64,000 bases of DNA from Rhodobacterales bacterium (lineage in GTDB: Bacteria > Pseudomonadota > Alphaproteobacteria > Rhodobacterales > Rhodobacteraceae). Position numbers and translations under genes: made by a program. Where the stretch lies: positions 16,924 to 80,923 of the forward strand of contig PDSA01000004.1 in assembly GCA_002748285.1 (NCBI GenBank). Reading direction: 5' to 3'. Under the pieces are notes generated by a model, which was not told the DNA's origin, ran no database searches, and was given only the letters and a program-made list of their open reading frames with translations. Shown here piece after piece: positions 35,910 through 45,402 of this stretch (the stretch's first letter is position 1; every line of letters starts with the position of its first letter).

Positions 35910-37361
35910 ATGGCCAAATCACTGATGATACAGGGCACGGGCTCGAATGTGGGCAAATCCATGCTGGTCGCCGGGCTGGCGCGGGCGTTTCGCCGGCGCG
36001 GTCTGAAAACCTGCCCGTTCAAACCGCAAAACATGTCCAACAACGCCGCCGTCACCCGCGATGGCGGCGAAATCGGGCGGGCTCAGGCGTTGCAGGCCCG
36101 GGCCGCCGGGTTGGCGCCGGTTTGCGATATGAACCCGGTGCTGCTGAAACCCGAAAGCGATATTGGCGCGGCGATCATCCTGCAGGGCAAGCATCTCGAC
36201 ACACTCAAGGCGCGGGATTTTTCCGCCATGAAGCATACCCTGATGCCCGCCATTCTGGACAGCTTTCACCGCCTGTCGGCCAATGCCGATCTGATGCTGA
36301 TCGAAGGCGCTGGCAGCCCGGCCGAAATCAATCTGCGTGAAAATGATCTGGCCAATATGGGCTTTGCCGAGGCCGCGAATGTGCCGGTGGTGCTGGTCGG
36401 AGACATCGACCGCGGCGGCGTCATCGCCCAGATGGTCGGCAGCCACGCCATTTTGCCAGCCGAGGATCGCGACCGCATAAAAGCCTTTATCATCAACAAG
36501 TTCCGTGGCGATGTTACCCTATTCACCGAGGGCCGCCACGCCATTTCTGAACGCACCGGCTGGGCCGATATCGGAGTCCTGCCGTGGTTCGAACACGCCT
36601 GGAAACTACCGGCTGAGGATGTGATAGATATCTGCTCGACCCGCGGCGGCAATTTCAAAATCGCCGTGCCGCGCCTGTCACGGATCGCCAATTTCGACGA
36701 TCTCGACCCGCTGGCGGCGGAACCCGATGTCAGCCTTGAGATCATCCCCCCCGGCCAGCCTCTGCCCGGCGATGCCGATCTGGTGCTGATCCCCGGCAGC
36801 AAATCCACCATCGCCGATCTGCACTATTTCCGCGCTCAGGGCTGGGAGGTCGACCTGAAAGCGCATCTGCGCCGTGGTGGCCATGTTCTGGGGCTGTGCG
36901 GCGGCTATCAGATGCTGGGCCGCGAGATCATCGACCCCCACGGGATCGAGGGCCATGCGGGCCGTCATCAGGGGCTGGGGCTGCTGAATATCAACACGGA
37001 AATGTCGGCGGACAAGCAACTGAAACTATGCGAGGCCACCTATCTGCCCAGCGGCAACAAGCTGCAAGGCTATGAGATCCATATCGGCCACAGCACCGGC
37101 CCCGATCAGGCCCGCGCCTGGCTGGAAATTGACGGGCATCGTGACGGAGCAGCCTCGGAAAATGGCCGGGTGATGGGCTGCTATATGCATGGGCTGTTTG
37201 CCGCCGATGGGTTCCGCGCGGCCTATCTGCAACGGCTGGGGCGCTCGGCGGCGGCCAGCGCGCTGGATTATGAGGCCGAAATCGACACCACGCTGGATGC
37301 GCTGGCCGCGCATGTCGAAGCGCATCTCGATCTGGACGCCCTGCTGCGCCTCGCCCGCTGA
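35910..37361 (+). CDS. cobQ: Adenosylcobyric acid synthase (glutamine-hydrolysing)
   Basis: CobQ amidates four carboxyls of adenosylcobyrinic acid a,c-diamide. 483 residues: an N-terminal ATP-binding domain ([55 protein letters not shown]) and a C-terminal class-I-like glutaminase with Cys in [10 protein letters not shown] and His in GCYMHGLF. The ATG at 35910 starts the conserved domain; the frame remains open far upstream without similarity. No other cob genes are in the window. A shortened repeat (copy C) begins right after the stop. Confidence 0.95.
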   Translation: MAKSLMIQGTGSNVGKSMLVAGLARAFRRRGLKTCPFKPQNMSNNAAVTRDGGEIGRAQALQARAAGLAPVCDMNPVLLKPESDIGAAIILQGKHLDTLKARDFSAMKHTLMPAILDSFHRLSANADLMLIEGAGSPAEINLRENDLANMGFAEAANVPVVLVGDIDRGGVIAQMVGSHAILPAEDRDRIKAFIINKFRGDVTLFTEGRHAISERTGWADIGVLPWFEHAWKLPAEDVIDICSTRGGNFKIAVPRLSRIANFDDLDPLAAEPDVSLEIIPPGQPLPGDADLVLIPGSKSTIADLHYFRAQGWEVDLKAHLRRGGHVLGLCGGYQMLGREIIDPHGIEGHAGRHQGLGLLNINTEMSADKQLKLCEATYLPSGNKLQGYEIHIGHSTGPDQARAWLEIDGHRDGAASENGRVMGCYMHGLFAADGFRAAYLQRLGRSAAASALDYEAEIDTTLDALAAHVEAHLDLDALLRLAR

Positions 37362-37365
37362 CTGC

Positions 37366-37441
37366 GGCCTTAAGCCTGCCTGCCTCCCGGCAGGCACAAA
37401 CCGGCATTTTTGACGCGATACAGCATTGCATAAAGACCTCG
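37366..37441 (-). repeat. MITE-like repeat, internally deleted copy C
   Basis: About 76 bp just 4 bp after the cobQ stop. It joins the first hairpin of the family (GCCTGCC-TCC-CGGCAGGC) directly to the right end (TTTGACG..ATAC..GCATTGCATAAAGACCTC), omitting the middle ~100 bp of copies A and B. It shows that the family is dispersed in this genome and suffers internal deletions. Confidence 0.6.
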
Positions 37442-37466
37442 GACGGCGAGCTTGCGCCCCGCCCCT

Positions 37467-38258
37467 TTACCGCAAAATCGGAGGCTTATCCGGGTCGTTG
37501 CCGGGGATCTGGATGATTTCGGCCTCGGGGGCTTCGGGCTCGGGCAAATCAAAGCGCAGCCCGACCCGTTCGAGCAGCGCACAAACCGGATCCTCGCTGG
37601 CGAAAAACGTCACATCCAACTGCCCGGCCTCAACCGCGCTGAAGCTCAGCGCTTCGCTCACCGCCTTGGCCAGCGCGTTCTGCGCCGTTTCCACCGCGTC
37701 GATAATCGCCAACACATGGCCGCGCCGCCCGCCCTGATAAGTCGCCGCCACCAGATAAGCGGTTTTGGCAAGGCCTGCGGTCGAGGCCAGCCGGGCATCC
37801 AGCGCGGTCAGCAGTGCTTCGGGCAGGCCGGTGGGAGGCTCGAACGACACCGGTTGTTCCTCTACCTGATCGGGCGCATGTTCCAGCATCTGCACCAACC
37901 ACACCATCGCCGGTGCCGGCAGCAGGATCGAAGACGGGGCCACATCCAGATTGAGCCCCAGCCCCAGTTCCTGCCCCGCCAGCATATGCGCCAGCACCCG
38001 CCCCGAAAGTGCCGCGTGATGCGCCTGAGCGCCGACGAAATCCACCAGCCGTTCCTCGCGGTCAAAGGCCAGCAGATAAGATGCGCCGTCCAGCTCGACC
38101 ACCTCAGGCGACAGGTTATCGCCCACGGCTTCGGTTTTGAGCAGCAGGAACAGTTCGCTATCGGCAAGGCATTCGAAAAACCGCAGCCGGGCGGCATTGT
38201 CATCCGGGCTCTGCTGCATGGCCTGATGGGCCTGATCCAGCGGGGTCTGATCGCTCAT
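37467..38258 (-). CDS. SseB N-terminal-domain protein
   Basis: 263 residues, cytosolic. The first ~125 residues match the SseB N-terminal domain (LRFFECLADSELFLLL, YLLAFDREERLVDFVG, LNLDVAPSSILLPAPAMVWL). The C-terminal ~130 residues resemble the enhanced-serine-sensitivity/SseB C-terminal region but are less clear; the tail is acidic and Pro-rich. In Salmonella, SseB is a different secretion protein; the chromosomal SseB family has no firm function. AAGGAG precedes the ATG. It converges with cobQ across repeat copy C. Confidence 0.78.
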   Translation of the reverse strand: MSDQTPLDQAHQAMQQSPDDNAARLRFFECLADSELFLLLKTEAVGDNLSPEVVELDGASYLLAFDREERLVDFVGAQAHHAALSGRVLAHMLAGQELGLGLNLDVAPSSILLPAPAMVWLVQMLEHAPDQVEEQPVSFEPPTGLPEALLTALDARLASTAGLAKTAYLVAATYQGGRRGHVLAIIDAVETAQNALAKAVSEALSFSAVEAGQLDVTFFASEDPVCALLERVGLRFDLPEPEAPEAEIIQIPGNDPDKPPILR

Positions 38259-38388
38259 GGGGGCTCCTTATGCATCGGGGACACAGCTGCCCCCGACATC
38301 ATGCGCCCAGTTTTTCGTATTTTTGTTGCTTTTGTGCTGATTCTAAGCCTTCCATGAAAACACGCGATATTGATATTGATAGGATTGA

Positions 38389-39639
38389 ATGATGACCATA
38401 AAATCTGCCGTATTTTCCCCGCTCGCTTTTTTGTTGTTGCTTTTGTGGGCCGCGCTGCCGGCCAATGCGCATTTTTCCACCGGTGTGCAAAAGCGCACCA
38501 TCATTGTCACCCAGAATGACGCCACTGCCGAAGTTTATATCGAAGCTCCGCTGCCGCTGTTTTACAGCGATATCGCGCCTGCGCTGGGGGCGGATCAGGA
38601 CAGCGGCGACATTGATGCGCTCTATCTGAAACTCAATGCCAAGGGGCAGTCTATCTATTGGCTGTCGCTGCAACATATCGCCGACAACCGGGCCGCCTTT
38701 ACCCACAGGCTGGCCACGGCGCTGCAATGGTCGCAAAACGGGCAGCCGGTGGATGCTAGGGTGCGTAAATTCCGCATCATCGGGCGTGATCCGATCAAGC
38801 CGTTTAACTCGCCCGACACTGCGGCGCGGCGGCTGAATTCAGAAGGGATCGGCGAAGACCCCGATTTCGGCATTGCCTTTGTGCAGATGCAGCTGAGCAT
38901 CGCCGCCCCCAAAGGCGGTGGCGCGCTGAGTGTGCAATCCCGCCTGCCGGCTCTGACGCTGAACGAGGATGTCTCGATCGAGAACCGGATCATTGATATG
39001 CGCGGCGATCAGGCGCTCAGCTATGCGATCCCGGGGCAGTTGCAAGAGCCGCTGGTGCTGGATCGCTCCACCGCTGATGTGATGCTGGAATATATCTATC
39101 AGGGGATGCTGCATATTCTGGAAGGGGCCGACCATGTGTTGCTGGTGATCGCCATGACGCTGGGCGCGCTGAACTGGCAGCGGCTGGTGTTGTATATCAC
39201 CGCTTTTACGCTGGGCCATTCGGTCACCCTGATCACCAGCTTTTTGGGATATGCGCCGGATTATCCGTGGTTCATTCCGCTGGTGGAATTTGCCATTGCC
39301 GCTTCGGTGCTTTACGCGGCGGGGGCGGCGCTGTTGCGGCGAAGCTCAAGCGTTCTGGTGTTTGCCGTGATCGGGCTGCTGCATGGGTTGGGCTTTTCCT
39401 TTGTGTTGGGGGAAATTCTGGGCCGGGAGTCGCCGGATCTGCTGCTGGCGCTGCTGACCTTTAATATCGGCATCGAAATGGGCCAGCTGATCTTGGTGGC
39501 GATCACGCTGATCCTCAGCTGGGCGCTGATGCAGGCCGGAGACATGCCCCAGCGGCTGGCACGGCTGGCCACGCTGGCGGTGATTTCGGTGATTTCGATT
39601 TACTGGATGATCGAACGGGTGGGGCTGATCTGGGCCTAG
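38389..39639 (+). CDS. HupE/UreJ-family membrane protein with large exported N-terminal domain
   Basis: 416 residues. Signal peptide (cut near ANA-HF), an extracytoplasmic domain of ~215 residues, then six or seven membrane helices with family motifs: GMLHILEGADHVLLVIA, LGHSVTLITS, GLLHGLGFSF and NIGIEMGQ. HupE/UreJ members move nickel or cobalt for hydrogenase or urease; this long 'HupE/UreJ_2' type is widespread without those enzymes, so a metal or CO2-related role is open. ATG 38389 and 38392 are both possible; AGGA precedes them. Confidence 0.82.
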   Translation: MMTIKSAVFSPLAFLLLLLWAALPANAHFSTGVQKRTIIVTQNDATAEVYIEAPLPLFYSDIAPALGADQDSGDIDALYLKLNAKGQSIYWLSLQHIADNRAAFTHRLATALQWSQNGQPVDARVRKFRIIGRDPIKPFNSPDTAARRLNSEGIGEDPDFGIAFVQMQLSIAAPKGGGALSVQSRLPALTLNEDVSIENRIIDMRGDQALSYAIPGQLQEPLVLDRSTADVMLEYIYQGMLHILEGADHVLLVIAMTLGALNWQRLVLYITAFTLGHSVTLITSFLGYAPDYPWFIPLVEFAIAASVLYAAGAALLRRSSSVLVFAVIGLLHGLGFSFVLGEILGRESPDLLLALLTFNIGIEMGQLILVAITLILSWALMQAGDMPQRLARLATLAVISVISIYWMIERVGLIWA

Positions 39640-39717
39640 CGGAGCGGCCGGGCTGCACCTGCCCGCCCCGCCGGCTGCGCAATTTTTGCTGGACAGCTCG
39701 CCCCCGTGCGGGCTATC

Positions 39718-39731
39718 TGAACGCGCGTTCA
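39718..39731. promoter_or_regulatory. Perfect palindrome TGAACGCGCGTTCA, probable TetR-type operator
   Basis: A 14 bp perfect palindrome 21 bp before the start of the HSD10-like SDR gene. It directly follows a possible promoter (TGGACA 39690-39695, TATCTG 39714-39719, 18 bp spacing), so a bound repressor would block transcription. The form resembles operators of TetR-family fatty-acid regulators. No tetR gene is adjacent, so the regulator would be encoded elsewhere. Confidence 0.55.
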
Positions 39732-39752
39732 ATTCAACCAAAGGGCTCGACC

Positions 39753-40508
39753 ATGCAGATCAACCAGACAGCAGCAATCATCACCGGCGGGGCTTCGGGC
39801 CTGGGCGAAGCCACAGCACGCGCACTTTGCGCGGCCGGGGCCAAGGTGGTGATCTTTGACCGCGACGAAAAGCGCGGGCCCGAAGTGGCCGCCGAAATCG
39901 GGGCCGATTTTGCCAATGTCGATGTGACCAGCGAAAGCTCGGTTGCCGCGGGCGTCAAGCTGGCGGTCGAGAAAATGGGCAAGATCAATGCCTGCATCAA
40001 CTGTGCCGGCATCGCCACCGGCGAGAAAACCATCGGCCGCGATGGCCCGCACGCGCTGGACAGCTTCAAGCGCACCATTGATATCAACCTGATCGGCAGC
40101 TTTAACGTGCTGCGTCTGGCTGCCGCAGAAATGGCCAACAACGAAGCCGATGAGCACGGCCAGCGCGGGGTGATCATCAACACCGCCTCAGTCGCTGCTT
40201 TTGACGGGCAGATGGGGCAAGCCGCCTATACCGCGTCCAAGGCGGGCATTGCCGGAATGTCTCTGCCGATTTCGCGCGATCTGGCCCGCAGCGGCATCCG
40301 CATCATGGCGATTGCGCCGGGGATTTTCCTGACCCCGATGTTGCAGGGGCTGGGGCAAGAGATCATCGACGGGCTCTCGGCCGAAGTCACCTTCCCCAAG
40401 CGGCTGGGCAATCCGGCGGAATATGCCGCCCTGGCGCGGTTCATCATCGAAAACGATTATCTCAATGCCGAAACCATCCGCATTGATGGCGGCCTGCGGA
40501 TGACCTAA
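39753..40508 (+). CDS. HSD10-like SDR, 3-hydroxyacyl-CoA dehydrogenase candidate
   Basis: 251 residues. Cofactor loop GGASGLGEATA, acidic FDRDEK after strand two (NAD preference), NCAGIA, catalytic Ser in NTASVAAFDG, YTASK, and APGIFLTPMLQGL. The pattern IATGEKTIGRDGPHALDSFKR is typical of type-10 17beta-HSD / 2-methyl-3-hydroxybutyryl-CoA dehydrogenase relatives used in fatty-acid or isoleucine breakdown. Single gene with its own operator-like palindrome and terminator. Confidence 0.85.
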   Translation: MQINQTAAIITGGASGLGEATARALCAAGAKVVIFDRDEKRGPEVAAEIGADFANVDVTSESSVAAGVKLAVEKMGKINACINCAGIATGEKTIGRDGPHALDSFKRTIDINLIGSFNVLRLAAAEMANNEADEHGQRGVIINTASVAAFDGQMGQAAYTASKAGIAGMSLPISRDLARSGIRIMAIAPGIFLTPMLQGLGQEIIDGLSAEVTFPKRLGNPAEYAALARFIIENDYLNAETIRIDGGLRMT

Positions 40509-40530
40509 CCGCTTACCCAAGTTAAAAACC

Positions 40531-40565
40531 AAAAACGCGGCCTTGTTCAAGGGGCCGCGTTTTTT
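40531..40565 (+). terminator. Intrinsic terminator of the HSD10-like gene
   Basis: Stem ACGCGGCC/GGCCGCGT with loop TTGTTCAAGG, followed by six T residues, 23 bp after the stop codon. Confidence 0.9.
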
Positions 40566-40654
40566 ATGCACCGGGGTCAGCCGCCGAGGGCATTTGACAG
40601 CGCCACCCGGGCGATTATAGTCGCCGCATCCCTTGCCGAAACGGAGCGAACATC

Positions 40655-41038
40655 ATGCGAAACCGGTCTCTTACATTGCTGCCCGTGCTGCTGAGCCTGG
40701 TGGCCGCCTGCGCCACCCCGCAACAGCGTTGCCTGAACAGCGCGGCCAACGCGCTGCACCGCCTGCAATCTGACATCTCCCGCACCCAAGGCAACATTGA
40801 TCGCGGCTATGCCATCCACCGCCAGCAGCAATCCTATCCGGTGACGGCAACCTGCTATGATAAGGATGACAAACCCTATCTGTGCGAGGACATCGAATAC
40901 CGCACGGTTGAGACCCCGGTGACCATCGACATCGCGCAGGAACGGCGCAAGCTGGCCGAGATGCGCCGCAAACTGCCCGCCGTCAAACGCGCCATGCTGG
41001 CCAAAAGCGCTGAATGCAAGCGGCTCTACCCAAAGTGA
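40655..41038 (+). CDS. Small predicted lipoprotein of unknown function
   Basis: 127 residues with a lipoprotein signal ending in LVAAC (Cys19). The mature part is basic and contains five further Cys residues (including CLNS, TCYDK, LCED and ECKR), an alpha-helical start and a helical C-terminus (AQERRKLAEMRRKLPAVKRAM). The predicted location is the periplasmic face of a membrane. I do not recognise the family. It stands alone between two SDR genes. Confidence 0.7.
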   Translation: MRNRSLTLLPVLLSLVAACATPQQRCLNSAANALHRLQSDISRTQGNIDRGYAIHRQQQSYPVTATCYDKDDKPYLCEDIEYRTVETPVTIDIAQERRKLAEMRRKLPAVKRAMLAKSAECKRLYPK

Positions 41039-41131
41039 CAGCCGCGGCATTAAAACCAGTTGCACCCGCGCCGGGACGCTCATAGCCTGCCGGTGTGAAC
41101 CGAAACTGATGCAAGCAAAAGGCGGATGAAC

Positions 41132-42013
41132 ATGCAAAACAGATTACTTTCCTTTGGTCACGGCTATTCTGCTCAGGCGCTTGGACGGCGTCTGATCCCT
41201 GAGGGCTGGCAGATCACCGGCACCAGCCGCAGCCCGGAAAAGTTGGAGGCGATCAAGGCACAAGGTGCCACCGGCCTGCTCTGGCCCGATGATGCCGGGA
41301 ATGGGCAGCTCCATGACGCGATTGCATCGGCCAGCCATATCCTGACCTCGGCGGCTCCGACGGAAAATGGCGACCCGGTTCTGGCGGATTTCCGCGAACA
41401 GATCGCCGCCGCCGGGCCGCATTTGAAATGGGTCGGCTATATGTCCACCACCGGGGTATATGGCGATCACCAAGGGGCCGAGGTTGACGAAACCACGCCG
41501 CTGTCGCCATCCGTCAAACGCAGTGACCGGCGCGCTTTGGCCGAAGCCGCCTGGCAAGAGCTGGCCGATCAGGCCGGGTTCCCGCTCTATATTTTCCGCA
41601 TTGCCGGGATCTATGGTCCGGGGCGCGATCCGTTCACCCGGCTGCGCAACGGCACCGCGCGTTGTATCATCAAGAAAAACCAGTTCTTTTCGCGGGTGCA
41701 TGTCGATGACATCGCCAATATCATCCACGCCTCGATCCAACGCCCCTATCCGGGCGGACGCATCTACAACACCTGCGATGATCTGCCCGCCCCACCCGAA
41801 GATGTGGTGCGCCATGCCGCCCGGCTGATGGATGCGCCCCCGCCCCCGGATGAGGATTTTGAAACCGCCGAAATGCACCCCATGGCCCGCAGTTTCTATT
41901 CGGATTCACGCAAAGTGTCGAACGCCCGAATCCGCAATGAGCTGGGTGTCGAGCTGCTTTACCCGACCTATCACGAAGGGTTGCAGGCGATTTTTGACGC
42001 AGAAAAAAAATAA
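41132..42013 (+). CDS. SDR / NAD-dependent epimerase-like protein (YeeZ type)
   Basis: About 293 residues of the extended SDR fold. The cofactor loop is degenerate, FGHGYSAQALGRRL, of the YeeZ/YlbE-like form. It has a TTGVYGDH catalytic segment, and the RVHVDDIANII and YNTCDDLP segments seen in sugar epimerase relatives. Chosen start 41132 places AGGCGG at a normal distance; 41126 is directly next to it. The substrate is unknown, possibly a nucleotide-linked sugar. Confidence 0.75.
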   Translation: MQNRLLSFGHGYSAQALGRRLIPEGWQITGTSRSPEKLEAIKAQGATGLLWPDDAGNGQLHDAIASASHILTSAAPTENGDPVLADFREQIAAAGPHLKWVGYMSTTGVYGDHQGAEVDETTPLSPSVKRSDRRALAEAAWQELADQAGFPLYIFRIAGIYGPGRDPFTRLRNGTARCIIKKNQFFSRVHVDDIANIIHASIQRPYPGGRIYNTCDDLPAPPEDVVRHAARLMDAPPPPDEDFETAEMHPMARSFYSDSRKVSNARIRNELGVELLYPTYHEGLQAIFDAEKK

Positions 42014-42030
42014 CCCCGCAAATTGCGGGG
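42004..42030 (-). terminator. Intrinsic terminator for the minus-strand small exported protein
   Basis: On the minus strand, stem CCCCGC/GCGGGG (42014-42030) is followed by TTATTTTTTTT. It sits at the 3' end of the converging epimerase gene. Confidence 0.7.
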
Positions 42031-42039
42031 CAGTCAACC

Positions 42040-42073
42040 GGGCCGGAGATGATATTCCGGCCCACTTTTTTTT
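42040..42073 (+). terminator. Intrinsic terminator of the epimerase-like gene
   Basis: Stem GGGCCGGA/TCCGGCCC, loop GATGATAT, followed by AC and eight T residues, 26 bp after the stop codon. It forms a face-to-face pair with the minus-strand terminator. Confidence 0.9.
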
Positions 42074-42101
42074 GAGTAAATCTTATGACTCAATCCCAGC
42101 C

Positions 42102-42293
42102 TTAGTTGGCCAGTGCTGCGCCAAATGTCAGCAGCAAAAAGACAGGCACCAGAATGCCCTGGCTGGAAGAAGACGTGCCAGCTTCAATGGTTTGCAATGT
42201 TACTTTGGGCTCCATAACCGGCTGGCTCAGGTTGCCGGATACGGCTGGAAAAGCGATGGCTGCGAAAACCGCGGCAAGTGTAAGTTTTTTCAT
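42102..42293 (-). CDS. 63-residue exported or membrane peptide
   Basis: Signal peptide MKKLTLAAVFAAIAFPAVSG, a short polar middle with a Ser run (GTSSSSQG) and a hydrophobic C-terminal helix (ILVPVFLLLTFGAALA). GAGAG lies just before the ATG and an intrinsic terminator lies downstream, so it is a complete transcription unit. It resembles tiny hypothetical proteins common in Rhodobacterales; the role is unknown. Confidence 0.68.
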   Translation of the reverse strand: MKKLTLAAVFAAIAFPAVSGNLSQPVMEPKVTLQTIEAGTSSSSQGILVPVFLLLTFGAALAN

Positions 42294-42462
42294 GGCTGCT
42301 CTCGTTATTTATGATAAAGTTCAATGACTCTGCATGTAGCAGATCAGCTTTTCAATCGTCCATGAGCTGGCATCAGGGTCCGTCAACTTTTCTGCATTTT
42401 TTACGCCACTGTTGCGCCAAGGTCGCATATTTCGCCAAAATCGCCAAAAAACCGGGACAAAT

Positions 42463-44277
42463 TTAGCCACCCTGCCCCAGCAGCGCTAACGCTTTGGCCA
42501 CAATATCCGGTGCCTGTAAACCCGCCTGCGCATACATCTGCCCCGGGCTGGCATGGTCGATGAAATGATCCGGCAACACCATCGAACGGAATTTCAGCCC
42601 TCGGTCAAACACCGCATTTTCGGCCAGAAGCTGCGCCACATGGCTGCCAAAGCCGCCCATCGCGCCCTCTTCGATGGTGATCAGCGCCTGATGGCTGGCG
42701 GCCAGTTCCAAAATCAACTCCGCATCCAGCGGCTTGACAAAGCGGGCATCGGCGATGGTGGGCGTGATGCCCATCCCGGCGAGCATCTGCGCCGCCTGTT
42801 GCACTTGGCTTAACCGAGCGCCCAGCGACAGGATCGCCAGATCGCGCCCGCGGGCAATCACCCGCCCCTTGCCAATTTTCAGCGGCTGACCACGGGGGGG
42901 CAGCGCCACGCCCACGCCTTCGCCACGGGGAAAACGAAATGCGCTGGGGCCGGCATCGTAACGGGCGGCGGTGGCGACCATATGCATCAGCTCGGCCTCA
43001 TCGGCGGCGGCCATCAGCACGAAATTGGGCAGATTGGCCAAAAAGGCAATGTCAAAGCTGCCCGCATGGGTCGGCCCATCGGCCCCCACCAGCCCAGCCC
43101 GGTCAATCGCAAAGCGCACCGGCAAGCCCTGCACCGCCACATCATGCACCAGCTGATCATAGCCACGCTGCAAAAAGGTCGAATAAAGCGCACAAAACGG
43201 CCTCTGCCCACCTGCGGCCAGAGCAGCCGAGAACGTCACCGCATGTTGTTCGGCAATGCCCACGTCAAAGCAGCGTTGCGGATACTGCGCGGCAAAGCGG
43301 TTCAGCCCGGTGCCATCAGCCATGGCGGCAGTGACGGCACAGATTTTATCATCCCCGGCGGCTTCTTGCAGCAAGCTGGAGGCGAACACCTCGGTATAGG
43401 TCGGGGCTTGCGGGATGGATTTCTGCTGTTTGCCGGTGGGCACGTCAAAGCGGGCCGTGGCGTGGCATTTATCGGGCGCGGCCTCGGCGGGGCCATAGCC
43501 CTTGCCCTTTTGCGTCACCACATGGATCAACACCGGCCCGCTGGCCTGATCCTTTAACCGGCCCAGAACCGTCAGCAACTGCCCCAGATCATGGCCATCC
43601 ACCGGCCCGACATAGGTAAAGCCCAGCTGCTCAAAAAACGCCGCCGCCTGCTGCTGTGCCGCGCCCTGCTCGCCACAAAGCCGCGCCAGACAGGCCGAGA
43701 TCGCCCCCACCGGCTGCGATATCGACATGTTGTTGTCGTTCAACACCACGAACAGGCGCTTTTGCAGATGGCCGGCATTGTTGAGTGCCTCATAGGCCAT
43801 CCCTGCCGAGAGCGCCCCATCACCGATCACCGCGATGGCATCACCGATTTCAGAGTCGGCCTCCAGATCACGCACCACCGCAAAACCCAGCGCGGCGGAA
43901 ATCGAGGTCGAGCTATGGCCGGCCCCGAACGGATCATAGGCGCTTTCCGAACGCTTGGTAAAGCCGCTCAGACCGCCTTGCTGGCGCAGAGTGTGGATCG
44001 CATCGCGCCGCCCGGTGAGGATTTTATGCGGATAGCTCTGATGCGCCACATCCCAGATCAGCTTGTCTTTGGGGGTGTCAAACACCCGATGCAGCGCCAC
44101 GGTCAGCTCGACCACCCCCAGCCCGGCCCCCAGATGGCCGCCGGTTTGCGCCACAGTCGCGATCACCTCGGTGCGCAAATCATCGGCCAGCCCGATCAGC
44201 TGCGCCTCTGACAGCTGCTTCAGGTCAGCGGGGCAAGACACGAGGTCCAGAAAAGGGGTATCGGGTTTGTCGCCCAT
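42463..44277 (-). CDS. dxs: 1-deoxy-D-xylulose-5-phosphate synthase
   Basis: Thiamine-diphosphate enzyme joining pyruvate and glyceraldehyde 3-phosphate, the first step of the MEP isoprenoid route. Motifs: [32 protein letters not shown], the TPP-binding [18 protein letters not shown], and [17 protein letters not shown]. The 604 residues are ~30-40 fewer than most homologues; the missing part lies between CLARLCGEQ and [17 protein letters not shown], a linker that is normally longer. Last gene of an operon with ispA, xseB and a deacetylase-like gene. Confidence 0.95.
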   Translation of the reverse strand: MGDKPDTPFLDLVSCPADLKQLSEAQLIGLADDLRTEVIATVAQTGGHLGAGLGVVELTVALHRVFDTPKDKLIWDVAHQSYPHKILTGRRDAIHTLRQQGGLSGFTKRSESAYDPFGAGHSSTSISAALGFAVVRDLEADSEIGDAIAVIGDGALSAGMAYEALNNAGHLQKRLFVVLNDNNMSISQPVGAISACLARLCGEQGAAQQQAAAFFEQLGFTYVGPVDGHDLGQLLTVLGRLKDQASGPVLIHVVTQKGKGYGPAEAAPDKCHATARFDVPTGKQQKSIPQAPTYTEVFASSLLQEAAGDDKICAVTAAMADGTGLNRFAAQYPQRCFDVGIAEQHAVTFSAALAAGGQRPFCALYSTFLQRGYDQLVHDVAVQGLPVRFAIDRAGLVGADGPTHAGSFDIAFLANLPNFVLMAAADEAELMHMVATAARYDAGPSAFRFPRGEGVGVALPPRGQPLKIGKGRVIARGRDLAILSLGARLSQVQQAAQMLAGMGITPTIADARFVKPLDAELILELAASHQALITIEEGAMGGFGSHVAQLLAENAVFDRGLKFRSMVLPDHFIDHASPGQMYAQAGLQAPDIVAKALALLGQGG

Positions 44278-44289
44278 CCGGCCAGCTTC

Positions 44290-45159
44290 CTATTTGTCGC
44301 GGGTGATGGCAAAGCGGGCGGCTTGGCGCAGCAAATCGGCGCGATCGCCAAAGGGGGCCAGCGCCTGTTCGGCCTGATTGACCAACTGCCTCGCCCGTTC
44401 CTTGGCCCCTTGCAGCCCCAGCAGCGACACAAAGGTCGCTTTGCCCGCATCCGCATCCTTGCCCAGCCGTTTGCCGGCCAGATCGGCATCGCCTTCGACA
44501 TCCAGAATGTCATCGGCAATCTGAAAGGCCAACCCCATCGCCCGGGCATAGGCCCCCAGCGGGGCCGGGTCTGCCTTGGCCAACAAAGCACCGGCCTGCG
44601 CTGCCCAGCAGATCAGATCACCGGTCTTGCGGTCTTGCAGCTGGGTGATTTGCGCAAGCGTCAGCGGCTGGGGCGCGGTTTCGGCGGCAATGTCCAGCGC
44701 TTGGCCCAACACCATCCCCGCTGCCCCCGAAGCCCGGGCCAGCGAAGACACCAGCGCCACAGAGACCGCCGGATCATCGCTGATCCCCGGTTGGCAGAGC
44801 AGTTCAAAGGCCAGTGTTTGCAGCGCATCGCCAGCCAGAACCGCCGTGGCCTGATCCCATTGCCGGTGCACGGTCGGCCGGCCCCGGCGCAGATCGTCAT
44901 CATCCATGCAGGGCAGATCGTCATGCACCAGCGAATAGGCGTGCATCGCCTCAACCGCGCTGGCCGCATAGACCGCGCGTTGCGGCGCAACACCGTAAAG
45001 CGCCGCGCTTTCCAGCACCAGAAACCCTCGCAGCCGCTTGCCGCCCTCACAGGCATAGCCCATCGCCTGATGCACCGGCAGACCGGGCCAAGAGCCCACG
45101 GCCTGCTGCAAACAGGCGTCAATCCGGCCCGCAGCCTCGCTCAGCGCGTCGTGCAACAT
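44290..45159 (-). CDS. ispA: Farnesyl diphosphate synthase (polyprenyl synthetase)
   Basis: 289 residues. First Asp-rich motif DDLPCMD and second DDILD (FQIADDILDVEGD), with GGKRLRGFLV upstream, show a bacterial FPP/GPP synthase using isopentenyl diphosphate made downstream of Dxs. The gene directly follows xseB (stop and start adjacent) and lies 12 bp before dxs, so the isoprenoid steps are co-expressed. Confidence 0.94.
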   Translation of the reverse strand: MLHDALSEAAGRIDACLQQAVGSWPGLPVHQAMGYACEGGKRLRGFLVLESAALYGVAPQRAVYAASAVEAMHAYSLVHDDLPCMDDDDLRRGRPTVHRQWDQATAVLAGDALQTLAFELLCQPGISDDPAVSVALVSSLARASGAAGMVLGQALDIAAETAPQPLTLAQITQLQDRKTGDLICWAAQAGALLAKADPAPLGAYARAMGLAFQIADDILDVEGDADLAGKRLGKDADAGKATFVSLLGLQGAKERARQLVNQAEQALAPFGDRADLLRQAARFAITRDK

Positions 45160-45402
45160 TCAGAGCCCTTCAACCGTTTTGGCACCCACCGGCTCGCCGC
45201 CCTCGCCCAGCGTGATCGCGGCCACTTTTTCCTCGGCCTCTTTCAACTTGGCCTCGCAGCGCTTTTTCAGCGCCGAGCCGCGCTCATACAGCGCAATGGA
45301 TTGCTCAAGCGGCACATCGCCGCGATCCAGCTGGGTGACGACGGTATCGAACGCCGCCATGGCTTCTTCAAAGCTCATCTCATCTATGGGTTTGTCACTC
45401 AT
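45160..45402 (-). CDS. xseB: Exodeoxyribonuclease VII small subunit
   Basis: 80 residues with the family core MSFEEAMAAFDTVVTQLDRGDVPLEQSIALYERG. It pairs with XseA (not in window) to degrade single-stranded DNA. The start overlaps the upstream deacetylase-like stop by four bases (ATGA). Confidence 0.94.
   Translation of the reverse strand: MSDKPIDEMSFEEAMAAFDTVVTQLDRGDVPLEQSIALYERGSALKKRCEAKLKEAEEKVAAITLGEGGEPVGAKTVEGL

Noticed and set aside
39650..39690. Fourth copy of the MITE-like repeat before the HSD10-like gene
   Set aside because: Only generic GC-rich words (GGGCTGCACCTGCC) are shared; the hairpin pairs and the ends are missing.
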